A stretch of 64,000 nucleotides of DNA, from NCBI GenBank assembly GCA_028023455.1, contig JAQFVV010006846.1:124001-188000 (forward strand), read 5' to 3'. Source of the stretch: Epiperipatus broadwayi (Eukaryota > Onychophora > Udeonychophora > Euonychophora > Peripatidae). The first letter of the stretch is position 1. Every line of letters starts with the position of its first letter. A model generated the notes under the pieces. The model had not been told where the DNA came from. It did no database searches and saw only the letters and a list, made by a program, of their open reading frames with translations. The position numbers and the translations under genes were made by a program. Shown here piece by piece: positions 1 through 13,138 of the stretch.

Positions 1-2937
1 TGTAATTTTATTATCCTTCAAAACTTTAATCTGCAATTCTTCATTGTATGAGACCTTATGGTCAACCATGGACAAATAATATAATTTGTGAAACTATTAA
101 AGATTATTCTTTAAGAATGACATGTATGGTTTTGGTACAAATGCTAGTCTAGGTATGAGCTTTGCAATAATAATAAGCATGGAAAACTTAGTTTCTTTCC
201 TTATAAACTTAAATTTATAATTTAATAAATAGCAGTGAGACTCTTGTTATGTTTGATAAATTACAATTATAACATTAAAAAATAAATTCAATCATAGCAT
301 TATTTGGTAAATCTGTTTATAAGTTTATAAAATTAATTAATTTTGTATCATGTACTAGAATCAACAACACAAAGCTAAAGTGATGGAAAAGGCAAATGGG
401 ATTTTATTGTACCCTACACATCATAAACTACCATGGACAAAAGCATTCAAAATGTTTTCTCAGAATATTACTAAGATTCTATGTCATGCTGATGACAGTA
501 TGTACTCCAATGTATGCTCTATTCAAGATATAGGATTTCTGGTTTTATGAATGACAAATAGCAATGGCACAGTAAATTTAATTATAAATCAATATTTATT
601 TACAATTTTATGATTAACATATAATTGATCTATGAAGTTTAATATAATAATTATATACATAAATAAACAAATAAATAAATAAAATATCATTCCATTGTTT
701 ACTTCAATAAATCAAATATATCATAGGCACAGTTTTATAAAAGCCTAATCATAAAGTTTATTATAATTTGATCTAATTTCTGCCTTGAGGAAAATATACT
801 GAAATTCAACATCAAATCATGAAATACCTAATGTGTCAGTTCCAGAACCAATAAACCTATACTATAAACCTATAATAAATAATATTACGTTTGCAGGAAT
901 TAGCTATAATGCAATGCTAAACCAAAGTGAAAATTCAAACTTCAGTTCAGTTAAAATATTAATTAACAAACATGTAATACATTATGGGAATAATTTAGAT
1001 AAGATGCCCTGCTACACTTTATGACTGAACTTATAAGTTATACTTATAAATGAAAGAAGATGATTTTAGCATAATAATATAAAATATTTTGTAACTTATA
1101 TCTATGAAGTAAATGATATTCCTGTGGATGTATTCATCTACACCTAGGAATGATACAACACTGAATGCCCTGTGGGTTTATACACCACCATGAAGCAACC
1201 AATATCATTACACAATTCCACAGATTAACCACCAGCACAGACTAATGCCATTTAACATTATAAAGCAGTATTAATATTCATATCTAAAGTGCAAAATCAT
1301 CCTCTCCAGTTGTTCTGACAATTCAGAAAAAACACCAGCAATTTAGCAGATGTGGGTTCATACATAATGAAAAGTGTTTCAATAATAAGGACAACTAATA
1401 TATTGATTTATTCTGCTTAAAATATAAACATAATAATAATGTAATACAGGTAACACAAGTATAGAAGCAGAACGCTGGAAAGACTCATAAGACACTTCAT
1501 GAAAGATTGACACACACCATAAATTTATTAGTAATTCTCAAGCTTTTCACAAGTGCTATTCCCTCAAATAAATATCTTATTCAATCCCATGAATTTAATT
1601 TAAACATAGTAAAAGTATAAATCATGAACCTCACATATAAGTTCATGTAACAATAAAATTAAAATTAATTCATTCTTACTCAAATACATAAATAAAATAT
1701 ACAACATTCTTGGAATATTAAATATTATCCATGAAATCAATATAAAATGTCTTGAACAATAAATACACATTATACAAAGTAATAAGTATAAATTATAGCC
1801 GAATTCCATAGATGTGATTATATCCATTTGTTCTAGTTATTATGAGTATTTTTAAATTAATGAATTTTATGTGAGCTCTGTGAATATGAGATAATTCCAA
1901 AAGCATGACATGTAGAGTTTAAATGAAGATGTTCTTCATAAGTTATTAAATTCTACATTTTATCTAGCATTGTTCCAAATTTATAATATCCAGGCTATAT
2001 TAATTTATCTATCCACATTTACATCTAGGAATAATAATCACAACAAAATAATTTAATAAATCAACATTGGCAATAGAAATCAGGAAGTAGTTTTAGTTAA
2101 TTGTTTAAAGGTTGTTATCATTATTCAAGTAGTAAACAAATTAAATAGTAAATACATTATTGGCAGTATACATTCAGATAAGATAATCAATTCTTTATTA
2201 TTTAACTGATACGCAGAAACATTAAAGTAGCGTTTCAATAAAATTTAAAATTGATTTTAAACCTCTTCTTTTTTTTTTTTAAAGTAAAGTTTTCATGTCT
2301 GAAAAACATCTGCAATTAAAATATTTATTTAATATTGCCAGTTTGCATGTAATAAAGTATTCCAAAACATACCGACCCTCTGCTATTAATTCTACTTTTA
2401 AAATTAAATGTTCCGACATCTTTCAAATATAGAGATTGAGCAAATTATTAGCGATTTGATTCAGTGGCTGGCAGACTTGAACAGACTCTTTAAATTCAGC
2501 AACTCATACTATTATTAAATATTGCCATTTTATATTTAAAATCATATGAGAATTCTTGGTTGATCTGTTTCCTTATCAATTATTTTTAAAATATACGTAA
2601 CAACATGTTTTGCTTACATGTTATTCTTACACCATTTTATCTCTTAATAATACTACAAACGCTCTCTTTCACTGAAACACACACGTGTATTTATTATATT
2701 TTTATCTAATGATTAAAAATTAGTTAAATAAATGGCTTTTGAATTAAATGAAAATAATTTCTAAGATTATTTTCTTTCAAAAGTAACCTTTATTAGTAAA
2801 AGGATTACAAAAATTTTGGGTACACTTATCCATTGAGAATTACAAAGTGTTCAATGTGACAAACAAGGTAATGTCCATTAAAGAGTTGCTATAATGTTGA
2901 TATTAATGTGTATCGGAACATGAGTATCTATACATGG
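1..2937. other. AT-rich spacer, no gene seen
   Basis: About 2.9 kb of AT-rich DNA with short simple repeats, such as the AAAT-type run near 660-685. Short open frames here have no recognisable domain or splice context and read as chance frames. I see no transposon ends or RNA gene. Confidence 0.6.
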
Positions 2938-3530
2938 ATTTACATGGCCCAGCTACCGAGAAGCCATCCATCACCCAATGATCCCACCCCTGGGGCCCCG
3001 AAGCGAAGATCCAAATGCTTCAGTTGAATAGGTGGACAAGTCCAGCATTGCGCCAACCACCACAACAGGCAGCGAGGTCCAAGACTCAAGTCCACTGAAT
3101 AATAAATTCTTGACCGAGCCACGCCAAGACCATTCCAGATGCCTCTGTCTCCCAATCAACAGTCCAAATGTGCAGGGACCACATTTGGTCTACCTGCCCA
3201 GAATTGGAAAGCCAATTAAGAAAAACTAGCATATAGCGAACACAGATCTGCACTGCCTAAAACCAACCTATCAAGGGGGCACAGCAGTCAACCAGAGCAG
3301 GACTGGTGCTGAGACTTTGACCAGGTACCCTCACAGCAGGTTTTCCAGGTAGCGGCAATAATTGTCAACAGCCTGCACCAAAGAACCAGCCTCCTAACGA
3401 CAGCCACCACCCCCGAGAAAGAAAAGAGGAGTGCATATCCATGCCCGGAAAATTATTGCAGCAAAGCCTCCATCAAAGCTACAAAATTTGGAGGTGACCC
3501 AAATCAGACCAACCATCTTATAACTCTCTA
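2938..3530. other. GC-richer block of unknown origin
   Basis: About 600 bp that is clearly richer in G+C than everything around it, with sharp edges at both ends. Minus-strand frames give stretches rich in Trp, Gly and Leu, but stops interrupt them and I recognise no domain. A decayed retroelement or transposon fragment, or a piece of imported DNA, would fit. No terminal repeats or target duplication were found. Confidence 0.45.
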
Positions 3531-4847
3531 ATTTTAAAGTTAACCAAAGGAAAAAAATGATTAGCTCAAATCAACACTGCCACAATAAACAAGCCATCAG
3601 GGGGTTGAAACAGCCTCCAAAGTCTGCTTCATTGTTGTTAACTCTTGATACATGTCATATATTCTAAATACTAGTTCAACTCATCCGACTGCAAGGTTCT
3701 CCAGGGATTATGATCTAGTTTATATATTTCCATTTGGTTATTACAATTATGAACAGAGTGATTAGCATTGTAGGATTCTTGCTATTGTTTGGTTGTACAG
3801 TAGAGCTGAATGGCAACCAACCTGTTATAGTAACTAGTTTCTGTAACCATGTTGTGGACTTGATTGTAGTAGGATTCCAACTGGGACTCTTGTATTGATC
3901 CTATTTGAATTCTGCTTATCTTAATTGAAATCTAGGTCTTGATTAGTAACCAATGTTTCAATTGTGTAGTGTAAAAGTTTGTAATCTTTGGATTATTCCT
4001 AATCATTGTTGGATTAAAGGAGTTGAGTGAATTGCAGCTTCAATATCTTTGTTTGGGTCTATACCATCATTTGAACTTGTTTTTATCTTTAAATCATTGT
4101 TTTTTGGCTCAGGAAACACTTCGTTCTAATTCTGTGTCAATTTGAAAGTTTTCTATTCTTTTTGTGGCGCCCCAAACACACTGAAAGTGGCCCAGTAACT
4201 TTGATCTAATCATCAGAAAAAATTAATTCTTGTGCAGCGAGATGGCTTAAAACATAATCTAAAATGTTTGATTCTAAAATTGAGATCGAATTCATATTTA
4301 AAATAATTTTCCCCTCCTGCACCATTTTACCGCATTCAGTCACGATATTGTAACTTTTTTTTTATGAACGAATTAAAGCTGGGATTTCTTTTTTTTTTTT
4401 TTGTAATTTTCATAGGTTTATGATTACACTTGTGTCTAGTTTGTTTCTTGGTCTATTTCCTGTTTTTCTTGATTTGTTTGCAGCCATAGAATCTTTCTAT
4501 ATCTGATGCTATTGTGAAATTCTTGAGACTATCTTTATTAAGCTTTTTCTTTTTTTTCCAATGTTTTCAATAAAATTTGACCCGCCAACTATATCTCAAT
4601 TAATCCTATCATTAAACTTAGGATTTCTAGTAACTTTTTTTTTTATTTATTTGGTTTCATTTTAAAATCTTTTTCCTTAGTTTTATTCTTGCTCAAATGA
4701 TTCTAAGATTTCCTTGTACTGGCTTTTGCCTTTTTTAATGGCAGCCATTTGCATAGAACGATACGATTGATAATTTCAAATACTTTAGAGTGAAAACTGA
4801 TTTAAAATTTCTTGTAAAGGTGATGAAATGATAAAACAAGTACTCAC
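3531..4847. other. Spacer, possible LTR-element leader remnant
   Basis: Moderately complex sequence without an intact frame. It contains TGGCGCCC at 4165-4172, which matches the usual eight bases complementary to the 3' end of tRNA-Lys in LTR retrotransposon primer sites. A minus-strand frame around 3990-4090 looks weakly coding. No paired LTR was found, so the retroelement reading is inference. Confidence 0.25.
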
Positions 4848-4941
4848 CTACATCTTGGCAAACTTTTTTCCCCATAAACTCAAACTTGAAAGCATAATGA
4901 GTCTCATTCTTCTGGTGCCAGTGAACAGTCAACTGCTCCAG
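4848..4941 (-). CDS. Candidate internal host exon (94 bp), unknown protein
   Basis: On the minus strand a 94-base open stretch of 31 codons plus one base is framed by a pyrimidine-rich acceptor (...CTTCCTGTTGCCAG) and a consensus donor (AG followed by GTGAGT). The predicted peptide starts LEQLTVHWHQKNETHYAFKF and ends in KKVCQDV. It is mixed in composition, unlike the low-complexity frames elsewhere in the window. This is the best candidate for a real cellular exon here, but I do not recognise the protein and see no flanking exons. It could also be a fragment of an unrecognised transposon gene. Splice signals and open frame are seen directly; host-gene status is inferred. Confidence 0.4.
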
Positions 4942-5289
4942 CTGGCAACAGGAAGTGGACTTTAAGATTATTTTAAATAAATAAGAACTTGAAATATATT
5001 GTTGATTTCTTACAGGTTAAACATACTTGACCTAAGTCAGTGGATGGAAAAGAGCAATTTTAAATACATTAAAATAATACAGGCAATAAGCAGGGCAAAA
5101 TATTACTTATTCTCACCAATAAATTATTCTGAATGCAAATAAATAGTCTGTTTAGACTGCAAACCAAGACAATCAAATCACCAAGAAGACAGGGAAATTT
5201 TTATATCAGTTCTATCAATCTTTATATTTTATACTAAAATATAAGGTTACAATATATGTGACATTAATTTGTATGCACTTGGCATGAGC

Positions 5290-5660
5290 ATCAGTTTGAA
5301 AAGCATAAGTGTAGCTTATGCTTAGAGCTTATCTATGTATACCTTTGTGCCCATACTGAAATCAGGGATTCAATCAATCATGTGCTTGATATGCAGTCTG
5401 TGGTATATAAATAATAGACTTTATTACAGTCAATTCAAAATTTCTTATGTATTTCTAATCATGGGTAGTTAAAAATGACATTCTCAATAACTCCTGCTAC
5501 AGAAGGAATAGTTTGGACAATTCAATTAACAATTTATAATTCAGGCAATTCAGGCACACAACAGATTGAAGCCCTGATTTCAGCATGGTGAGCAAATATT
5601 GACTTATATAGATATGTTCTAAGCATAAGCTACACTTATGTTTTTCAACCTAATGTTCAG
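5290..5660. repeat. Foldback repeat (MITE-like), about 370 bp
   Basis: Two arms of roughly 110 bp lie in inverted orientation (about 5290-5395 and 5543-5660). Each contains the palindromic stretch AAGTGTAGCTTATGCTTAGA, and each has CTGAAATCAGGG nearer the centre. The arms are diverged but clearly homologous. No target duplication was identified, so the superfamily is unknown. Confidence 0.7.
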
Positions 5661-6740
5661 GAGTAAGTACATGTAAATTTGAAAAAAAAATGCATGACTG
5701 GAGTTTTTTTCCTTCTTTTATAATATTACATTCAGTCTGTTCTGAACAAATAATAAACTATTAATTATACACAGATGTATCATGATAACATTTTATTTAT
5801 ATCTGTAACCCATGAAAATCTTAATTTAATATATATATAATGTAACCATGTGGGTTTCATGGCATATATAAAAATTGGAAGGAAAAGTAGAAATAAAGTC
5901 GATTTTTTTTGTAGATATTTTATACATTTCATTGGAATAAAAACAGTAAAAGATCAAATAATTTTTGATTTAAAATTTTATTATAAATTAAACATTAAAA
6001 AGGTCTAAATTATATTTTTATTGAATTCTGATTTTGAAATTAAAACAAGCATGATTTATGTTAAAATAGATCTATTGATAATTGTAAAAATCCACTATTT
6101 ATTTTAGAAATCTTTTTTAAGTAAAGCTTGTAGATCACATTTTTGATAAATGTCTACTACCTATTTTAGAAATCTTTTTTTAAATTAAAACTTGTATATT
6201 AGACATTGATAAAATTTCATAGTCACTTTTAAAAAGATTAAAGTATACTGAAAAAATTGACAAAGATGGGAAAAACATTCTTGAGTTCATGAATTTTTCC
6301 ACCTCATCCTAGACAGAATAAGCATGAAGAGTAGCTGAAGGCAAGGGACAGTGGATCCAATGATGGCTACTAGTTCATGATGGTAAAGTTTGGATTCACG
6401 TGGAAAAAGGGTCAGCTTCCAATATTCCATAGCCCTAATTTGAATGAATATGGCTGCCTGCCTGAAGTCTACCCAATCCTAGACCAAAAAGATCACTGGT
6501 GACCAGCAGTTACCTGACTATACCTTTCCCAATGATAACAGGAAGCTTACCTAGAGAGGCTATCAGCTTGTTGAAGAATTAGTTATACATATGCTGATTT
6601 ATCTAAGTGCAAAAAACCATAGATAAATGTACCATGTTATAGTTATATAAAGTGCAACTGGTGAGTTATTTTAAAGAATTCCTTGAGAATGATATTTAAA
6701 ATCTATATTTTTAAAAAAATACAAATAAATTTTTATGACA
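5661..6740. other. AT-rich spacer, no gene seen
   Basis: Spacer between two repeats. The part at about 6290-6560 is somewhat richer in G+C but has no long frame. An imperfect local repeat around 6090-6190 (AAATCTTTTTT with similar flanks) is visible. Nothing else is supported. Confidence 0.5.
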
Positions 6741-7745
6741 CTCATACACATGACAATCCATCCTGCTCGATGACATTGTTTACATGCAAAAGCACAGAAA
6801 TTTGCCATTTACACAGTCAAAGTTAGTCTATAGAACAGTTGTGTTCATATTAGACAATTGCAGGCCTAGATTGTGTTGCACACAGCCTGCTGACACTATA
6901 CAAATAGTGCACATTTCACATATTGCTACCATATAATGTGAGGGTCAATAGAATTCAACTGGCCATTACTCATTTAATATGCATCCAAAGTAATGATCTT
7001 ATACCTTACTTGTATTGTGACATACTAATAATTGTAAGCCCATTGCTGTGCTTCCCTACACATCTGTGAAGGTGAATTTAACTTCAAAAGGGTAGGTCCC
7101 AGCACCATTTTATAGAATTCATAGGAAAAGTCACATTTATGTGATAACAGCTAGTTGGGGTGGAGCACTACATGCTAAAATGTATAATGTAATTTAAAAA
7201 CTGTAATTATTCCTTGCTATTAAATAATGCTGTTTCAAAACGAGACAAATCAAACATCTGAGGTTGCATGTCATTTTAGAAATCCTAAGGTTGGTTTGAT
7301 CATAGTGGATTTATTGGCCGATCCTTTGGATCAGCAAAAACAGCAATCATCCCCCCTGCACATTCCAGCAATATGCACCGAAATTTATAATGTAACTAAA
7401 AACTGTAATTTAGAAAATAATGTTTTAAAAAAATCGTAAGGTTGGTTTGATTAGAGTAGTGGATTTATTGGCTGATCCTTTGAATCGGCAAAAACAATGG
7501 TCACCCCACTCACCCTGCACATCATTGTAATTTAGAAAATAATGTTTTTTAAAAATGTGAATGTATTTTGAATGAAATTCAATATTTTATATTTAAAAAA
7601 AAATGTAAATCCCCAAAAAGAAACAAAACCGGTGAAAGCGTTATTTTTTTTTAAAAAAAATGTAAATCAGCCTGGTAACATTATATCTATTTGTTTTTGA
7701 CTAGCAACAATGCCATCAAGCAGGATGGATTGTCATATGTATGAG
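6741..7745. mobile_element. DNA transposon with 40-bp terminal inverted repeats
   Basis: The ends are inverted copies of a 40-base sequence beginning CTCATACA(C/T)ATGACAATCC, with 37 of 40 positions matching. The 1005-bp interior has no transposase-like frame, so this is a non-autonomous copy. It contains a two-unit tandem repeat. I saw no clear target duplication and cannot assign a superfamily. Confidence 0.75.
7281..7580. repeat. Two-unit internal tandem repeat, period about 151 bp
   Basis: The units begin AATCCTAAGGTTGGTTTGAT (7281) and AATCGTAAGGTTGGTTTGAT (7432). Both continue through GGATTTATTGG, GATCCTTTG and a CCCTGCACAT stretch. They lie inside the inverted-repeat element and are diverged, so the duplication is older than the present copy or has decayed since. 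Confidence 0.7.
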
Positions 7746-8370
7746 AACCATTTTTACTTAAGTCAAACATCTGAAAAAATTAATTCAGAAACGATTTTTT
7801 ATTTTTTTGAAGAAATTATTTTAAGTAATTCTTTTAAAATGATATTTTAAAAGTACAAGTAAATAATTTTTGCTTGAATTAAAAACCAAACAATTGGTTC
7901 ATAGACAATTTTATTTTGAAAAAGGAAACTCCAAAATCTTTTTAGATTAGAAAATAAAAAAACTTCTGGGAGTATTTTTAAAGACGATTATCATTAATCA
8001 ACAACAACCTGTCAAAATATTGATATTACTTTTTTTTAAAAAAAAAGACAAAAAACGAAAAACTGTTAATATTAAAGATAATGAAGGAAATTTATGTATG
8101 TTTTCAACACAAAATTGACTCTGAAAATATATTTTCAATAATATTATTTTGATAAATTAAAATATATAAATGTGAGTGTGCACATACAATTCTATGCACA
8201 CACATATGTGAAATCAGTCAATAATTATGTATTATAAAAAATGCAATTCATTTATACGTTATGAATTAAAAGATGTTAATAAAGTATTATATCACATGTC
8301 TGTACCATGAGATATACACATTTTATGTAAATCTAATACAAAGTATTTGTATTAAAATATGATAACTTAA

Positions 8371-8552
8371 AATTTCAATCATTTATTTTATTTATATGAT
8401 GATTGAAATATATTTATCAATTGTACTGCATGTCTGTATACAAATAGCAATGCATATCAGATGGACATGTATAGGTAAATTTTAATCAGTTATTTTATTT
8501 TTATATGACAATTTAAATATGTCCAGAAATTATACTGCATGTCTGTGTACAG
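8371..8552. repeat. Diverged tandem duplication, period about 107 bp
   Basis: Two similar units begin AATTTCAATCATTTATTTTA (8371) and AATTTTAATCAGTTATTTTA (8478). Each ends with ACTGCATGTCTGT followed by ATAC or GTAC. A weaker related piece (CACATGTCTGTACC) lies just upstream near 8293, suggesting an older array. Confidence 0.6.
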
Positions 8553-10414
8553 ATATATAGGTGTTTTATATTTGAACATATGTAAATCACAATGTAATAA
8601 CTGGAATTTTGTATGTAAATCAAAATCAAATTTAATTTATATATATATAACTAGATTCTCTAAACCTTAATTTCATTCTTTAACTGTTATTAATAAACTT
8701 ACATTTCATTATTAAAATTATTCCAGTGAACCTAATTCTAAATAGTTAAAATATTATATGTATCTTTTAATCACAGTAACAGGTATAGAACTTGTTCTCT
8801 GAGCTTGATTCATACATAATGGTCTATTATATGAAGGGGGGGTATATTAGTGTTTAAGGGCATCCAGTTGATGATATCCTGGATTGGTGCAAATAAAATA
8901 TTTAAAGTTCATGCACATTTTTTTTAGTTGTCTCTATTAGAAATTGAGTTTATAGTTGATGATGGTCAGTTTTAATATCCCAGCATTATTGTTTTGAATG
9001 TTATATGCTCTGATGGATGAGCACTTTGTGCATCCAAATTGTTTAAATAATTGCCCCAAGCTGTCAAGAGATAAATAGTTAGCCTGGTTTACAGTAGACC
9101 CATTTCAAATCCAGTAATAAGATTGACTAATGATTTATTTTGATTGTTGATCATTCATGATGAATAAGTTATATTTATTTGTAATACTGATGAACTTATA
9201 GTTAATTAGGCTTATGCTTAAAATAGTTAGCTGCTGATCTCTTAGAGGGATCTTTCATGCTCATTATTTTACATTAAATATGGATACTTAATTTTATATT
9301 TATTTTAAACTGTGTTTGATGATTTGCCAAAAAAATGTGGTTGTGTTACAAATGACACCCAAACTTTTTGGGATCTCTTTTTCCATACTGTTATAAATCA
9401 ATACACAATTTGTGGGACATTGTAACCACATGTTTTCATGTATTAAAACCCCAGTTTTCCATTAGTGTTACAAATGGTAACCCAACTGAGGGCTGATGAT
9501 GGTGATTTGCCATCACCCCAGGTTCATTCCAACTTCTATATCCTGTTACAATGTTTAGAATAGTAGTAAATTCAAAATGAGTCCTCAAAATGAATCCTGC
9601 CTTAATTCTCAGCAGATTAAAGTAAAAAATTTATACAATTAATTAAATGGAATTCTTGAGTTCATTCTACCATATAGATATTCAATCATCAATGATCTGA
9701 TTATACAATATATATATATATATAGACTTAGCCTTTTATATTACAACTCTAAGCAAAAATGTACCTTAGTGATTACTATCAATTTGCACTACCTATTAAA
9801 TTCTTAAACCATATATTATAACAATCTTTCAAAAATATCTGGCATTTTTAAGTAGTCTCCATTTTGTAATACTGATGCAATAAAATGCAGACAATATGAA
9901 ATAACATCTTTCTAGTAAGATTTAATGGCTAAATTAACATCAAGGGAGAAAATGTGAAAGTTTTATTTATTACATTTCAAAAAAGCTGTAATTATAGCAA
10001 TAAACAATACCAAAAATAAATTGGAAAACATTACATTAGCTAAAATACAATATTCAGCAAATTTTTTTATTAACTTTGTAATTCTAAAATTGCAAGCAAT
10101 ATTTTTCCTATCATAAATGTAAAATATTTTTGTTTTAACTAAAATCAAGTTTTATTACATTATATAATTAATAATAAAAATATTTCTTTGAAATGGAAAA
10201 TGGTTAATTCTTTAATCAAAAAACTTCTATTGAATTAAATTAAATTTATAAAATATGACAATTTGTTGGAAGTTCAAAATAATGAAAAACATTGTTGATG
10301 TAATTTCTTTTTCATGTCAATAGATAGTTTACCAGTATAAGATTTATCTTTTGTCTTGTCTAAATTCATTTTATGTATAGAAGTCAACTCTCACTTGTCT
10401 TATATAATTGTTTA

Positions 10415-10536
10415 ACTACTATTTGTTCATGTGGATTAATGATATGCATTACTGCGATCATGGAACATGTGTATTACTACTATTTGTTCATGTGGATTAA
10501 TGATATGCATTACTGCGATCATGGAACATGTGTAGG
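10415..10536. repeat. Tandem duplication, 61-bp unit, two copies
   Basis: Two adjacent 61-bp units (10415-10475 and 10476-10536) contain ACTACTATTTGTTCATGTGG and CATTACTGCGATCATGGAAC with essentially no differences. This is a recent local duplication. The 90-codon plus-strand frame crossing it (10373-10645) results from the repeat being open and is not convincing as a gene. Confidence 0.85.
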
Positions 10537-13138
10537 CTTTGCTGCTTTTGGCATTATGATGGCCTTGAAATTGCTCTTTTTTTTCATTATTTTTAGCCTA
10601 TCTAGATTACCATGCAGTTTTATTTTACTGCAGAAATCATTTTAAAATTACTAGTTGAAAAAAAAATCTGAAAGTGTAAGCATCATATGGACCTTTAGGA
10701 AAGACAATATATAATTTGCATATGAAAAAGGTAGACTTGCACTATTTTTATCTCAATAAAAATGACAATTTCTGATTAGTGGATTGTTTAACCCAAAATC
10801 AAATAATAAAAAAATTATGTTGAAATGAAAAAAATGTAATTTTCAGTAATTTTTTTATATATTAAAAGTTATTTATGCAATAGTTTTGTAAAATACTTAT
10901 TTTAAACCAAACATTATTATAAAGAATCATTATGACAAAGTGGAAACAGTTTCTATTGGGTAACAAGAATGGCTTTTGTCACTATTGATATTTTTTTTAA
11001 AAATATTAATGACAAATTTAATGTTTAATTTTAACATATATTTTCTTTCTTTAATGATAACTAACCCTAAATTTCTTTTGAATTTAAAAATGGAATTCAA
11101 ATATCTAACATTTCATTCTACTAATTTTATGAATTGATAAAATTACTTCCAATAATGCAATGCACCATTATTATAGTTACTAATTCCATTTAATAACTCA
11201 TTTAATAACTCATTTAGTAAATCATTTTCTTATTTTGCAAAGATCAAATATTAATTCTTAGGATGTATCATTTGAAAGCATATATTTGTTATAAATAATA
11301 TATAGATTGTAAACATATGATATAGAAAAAAGGTTTAATTATAAAAATAAAATTCTCAAATATTAAGGCAGTTCTTGCTAGGTCTTTTCAAATAAGAAAG
11401 AAGTTGAATTCTGAAGGGTTTTAAATGGTTTGATAACAAAAATTTTAAAGAAAATAAATCAGTTTTATATTTGCTCTAGTTTATTTACTTAATCTTTCCT
11501 TAAGGGATGAATAGTTTTCCACATATTTGAAAGTTTGCATTATTATCAAGTTTTTTTTTTAAAAAAAAGTGATTATTAGCTTTTTGATAATTAAGATTGA
11601 TTCCTATTATTTCTATAGTTTCAAAACTGTCAGAAATAATAGTTAAAGAGAAAACAGTAATTTTTTTGATTACAATATATTATTATCAGAGCATCAATAT
11701 GATTTTATTGCTGAAACTAAATTGAATGCTTTTTATAATCATGTGCATAATTTCACTTCATTGCTAGATGATTTCAAAATTATTGTTATATATTTCAATT
11801 TGTCTAAGATATTTGATTGACTTGTAAAATGTTGTATTTTTTTTTTCCACTTTAGCTTAAAAATTATTTAAGGAAAATGAAGCAGACAATGAGTATTTCT
11901 AGTATTATTAAATTGATTTGTGATATGCCATATGGTTTGTCTGAGCTTTATTTTGTTTTTAATTTACATAAATATATTTGTACTACATTTGGAATCAAGA
12001 ATTAACAATTTATTTCATATTCTCTAACATTATTATTTGTAACAAATATTTTTTTGCATTTTAATAATACTTCTGCTAATATTTCATTTGTTAATTATTA
12101 TTATCTAGGAGTACTTAATGATTATAGATTATCCTGTATAACATCACATTAACTTTCTTTACTCTCACTCCTATAAATTAAATATTCTTTTATTTATCTA
12201 AGTTTATATATTGATATATTTCTTATTATCAAATTTATTGTCTTACAACAATTCTGTTTAGGGGAACTGTTATTTTAAAATGCTTACCATATTGTTTTAC
12301 AGAATTATACAATATACATTATTTCTGGTAGATTTCATGTTACAGTTATAAGAGATGTCTATGAAACTCCTAATATATAGTTTACATATAAAAATATAGC
12401 CTGATTTTTAATATCTATTGTAGATCTCACTCAGATTCTAGATTTTCTATTTACAAATACATGATTATCTAATAAATTCCAATTGATGATACTAAACTAT
12501 CAAAATTTCCAGTCAGAAACAATATGTTAATACAAGAATGCTCTATGAATTTAACTAATGGATTTCTAAAAATGTTTACATCATTAATTGCATTATAGTA
12601 AATAATATTTTATTTGTAATTTATGTTATTATTTTTATATTTTGTTTTACTATTTTATTTGTTATATTTTAAACTCTTTGTTAAAAATTTTCTTATAATT
12701 GAGTTTGTGATTATTTTGTTTATTTTGAAGAGCAATTTTAATTTTATAAAAAAACATTAAATATAAAATTAATAAAGTAAATCATAATTTAAATAGTGCA
12801 ATGTCCATATTTTTCAAATTATTTTTGCTGGCTCTTATTATTTATATATTTATTTATTTATTTATTCATTCAGAAATCAAAATAGTAGACTCCATACAAG
12901 AAAAATGTTTGAATAAGATGTTTAAAATATAACTAATAAAATAGAAAAACAAAATATAAAAGCAATAACATAAATTATACATGCAAAATATCATTTAATA
13001 TATATGAATGAGCCAGCAATATTGCTAATTGGTAGACTGTTTGTAATCATGCCTTTAGAACATTTGTGAGAGCTTTTGCAAGAACTATTTTTTTTCATTT
13101 TAAAAAGAAAAATATATATATTATCTATCATTTATTAA

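Larger units (their letters stand above)
7746..13138. other. AT-rich spacer, no gene seen
   Basis: About 5.4 kb of AT-rich sequence with two short tandem duplications, listed separately, and no frame with a recognisable domain. A short SINE-like phrase (AAGGGCATCCAG) occurs near 8859 but has no supporting structure. Confidence 0.5.

Noticed and set aside
7227-7439. 70-codon frame inside the 1-kb inverted-repeat element
   Set aside because: No transposase motif; it overlaps an internal tandem repeat whose second unit breaks the frame.
8855-8925. SINE-like phrase AAGGGCATCCAG followed by CCTGGATTGGTGC
   Set aside because: No A and B boxes, tail or target duplication could be found around it.
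10373-10645. 90-codon frame with a repeated peptide
   Set aside because: The repetition comes from a recent 61-bp DNA duplication; no domain and no splice or start context.
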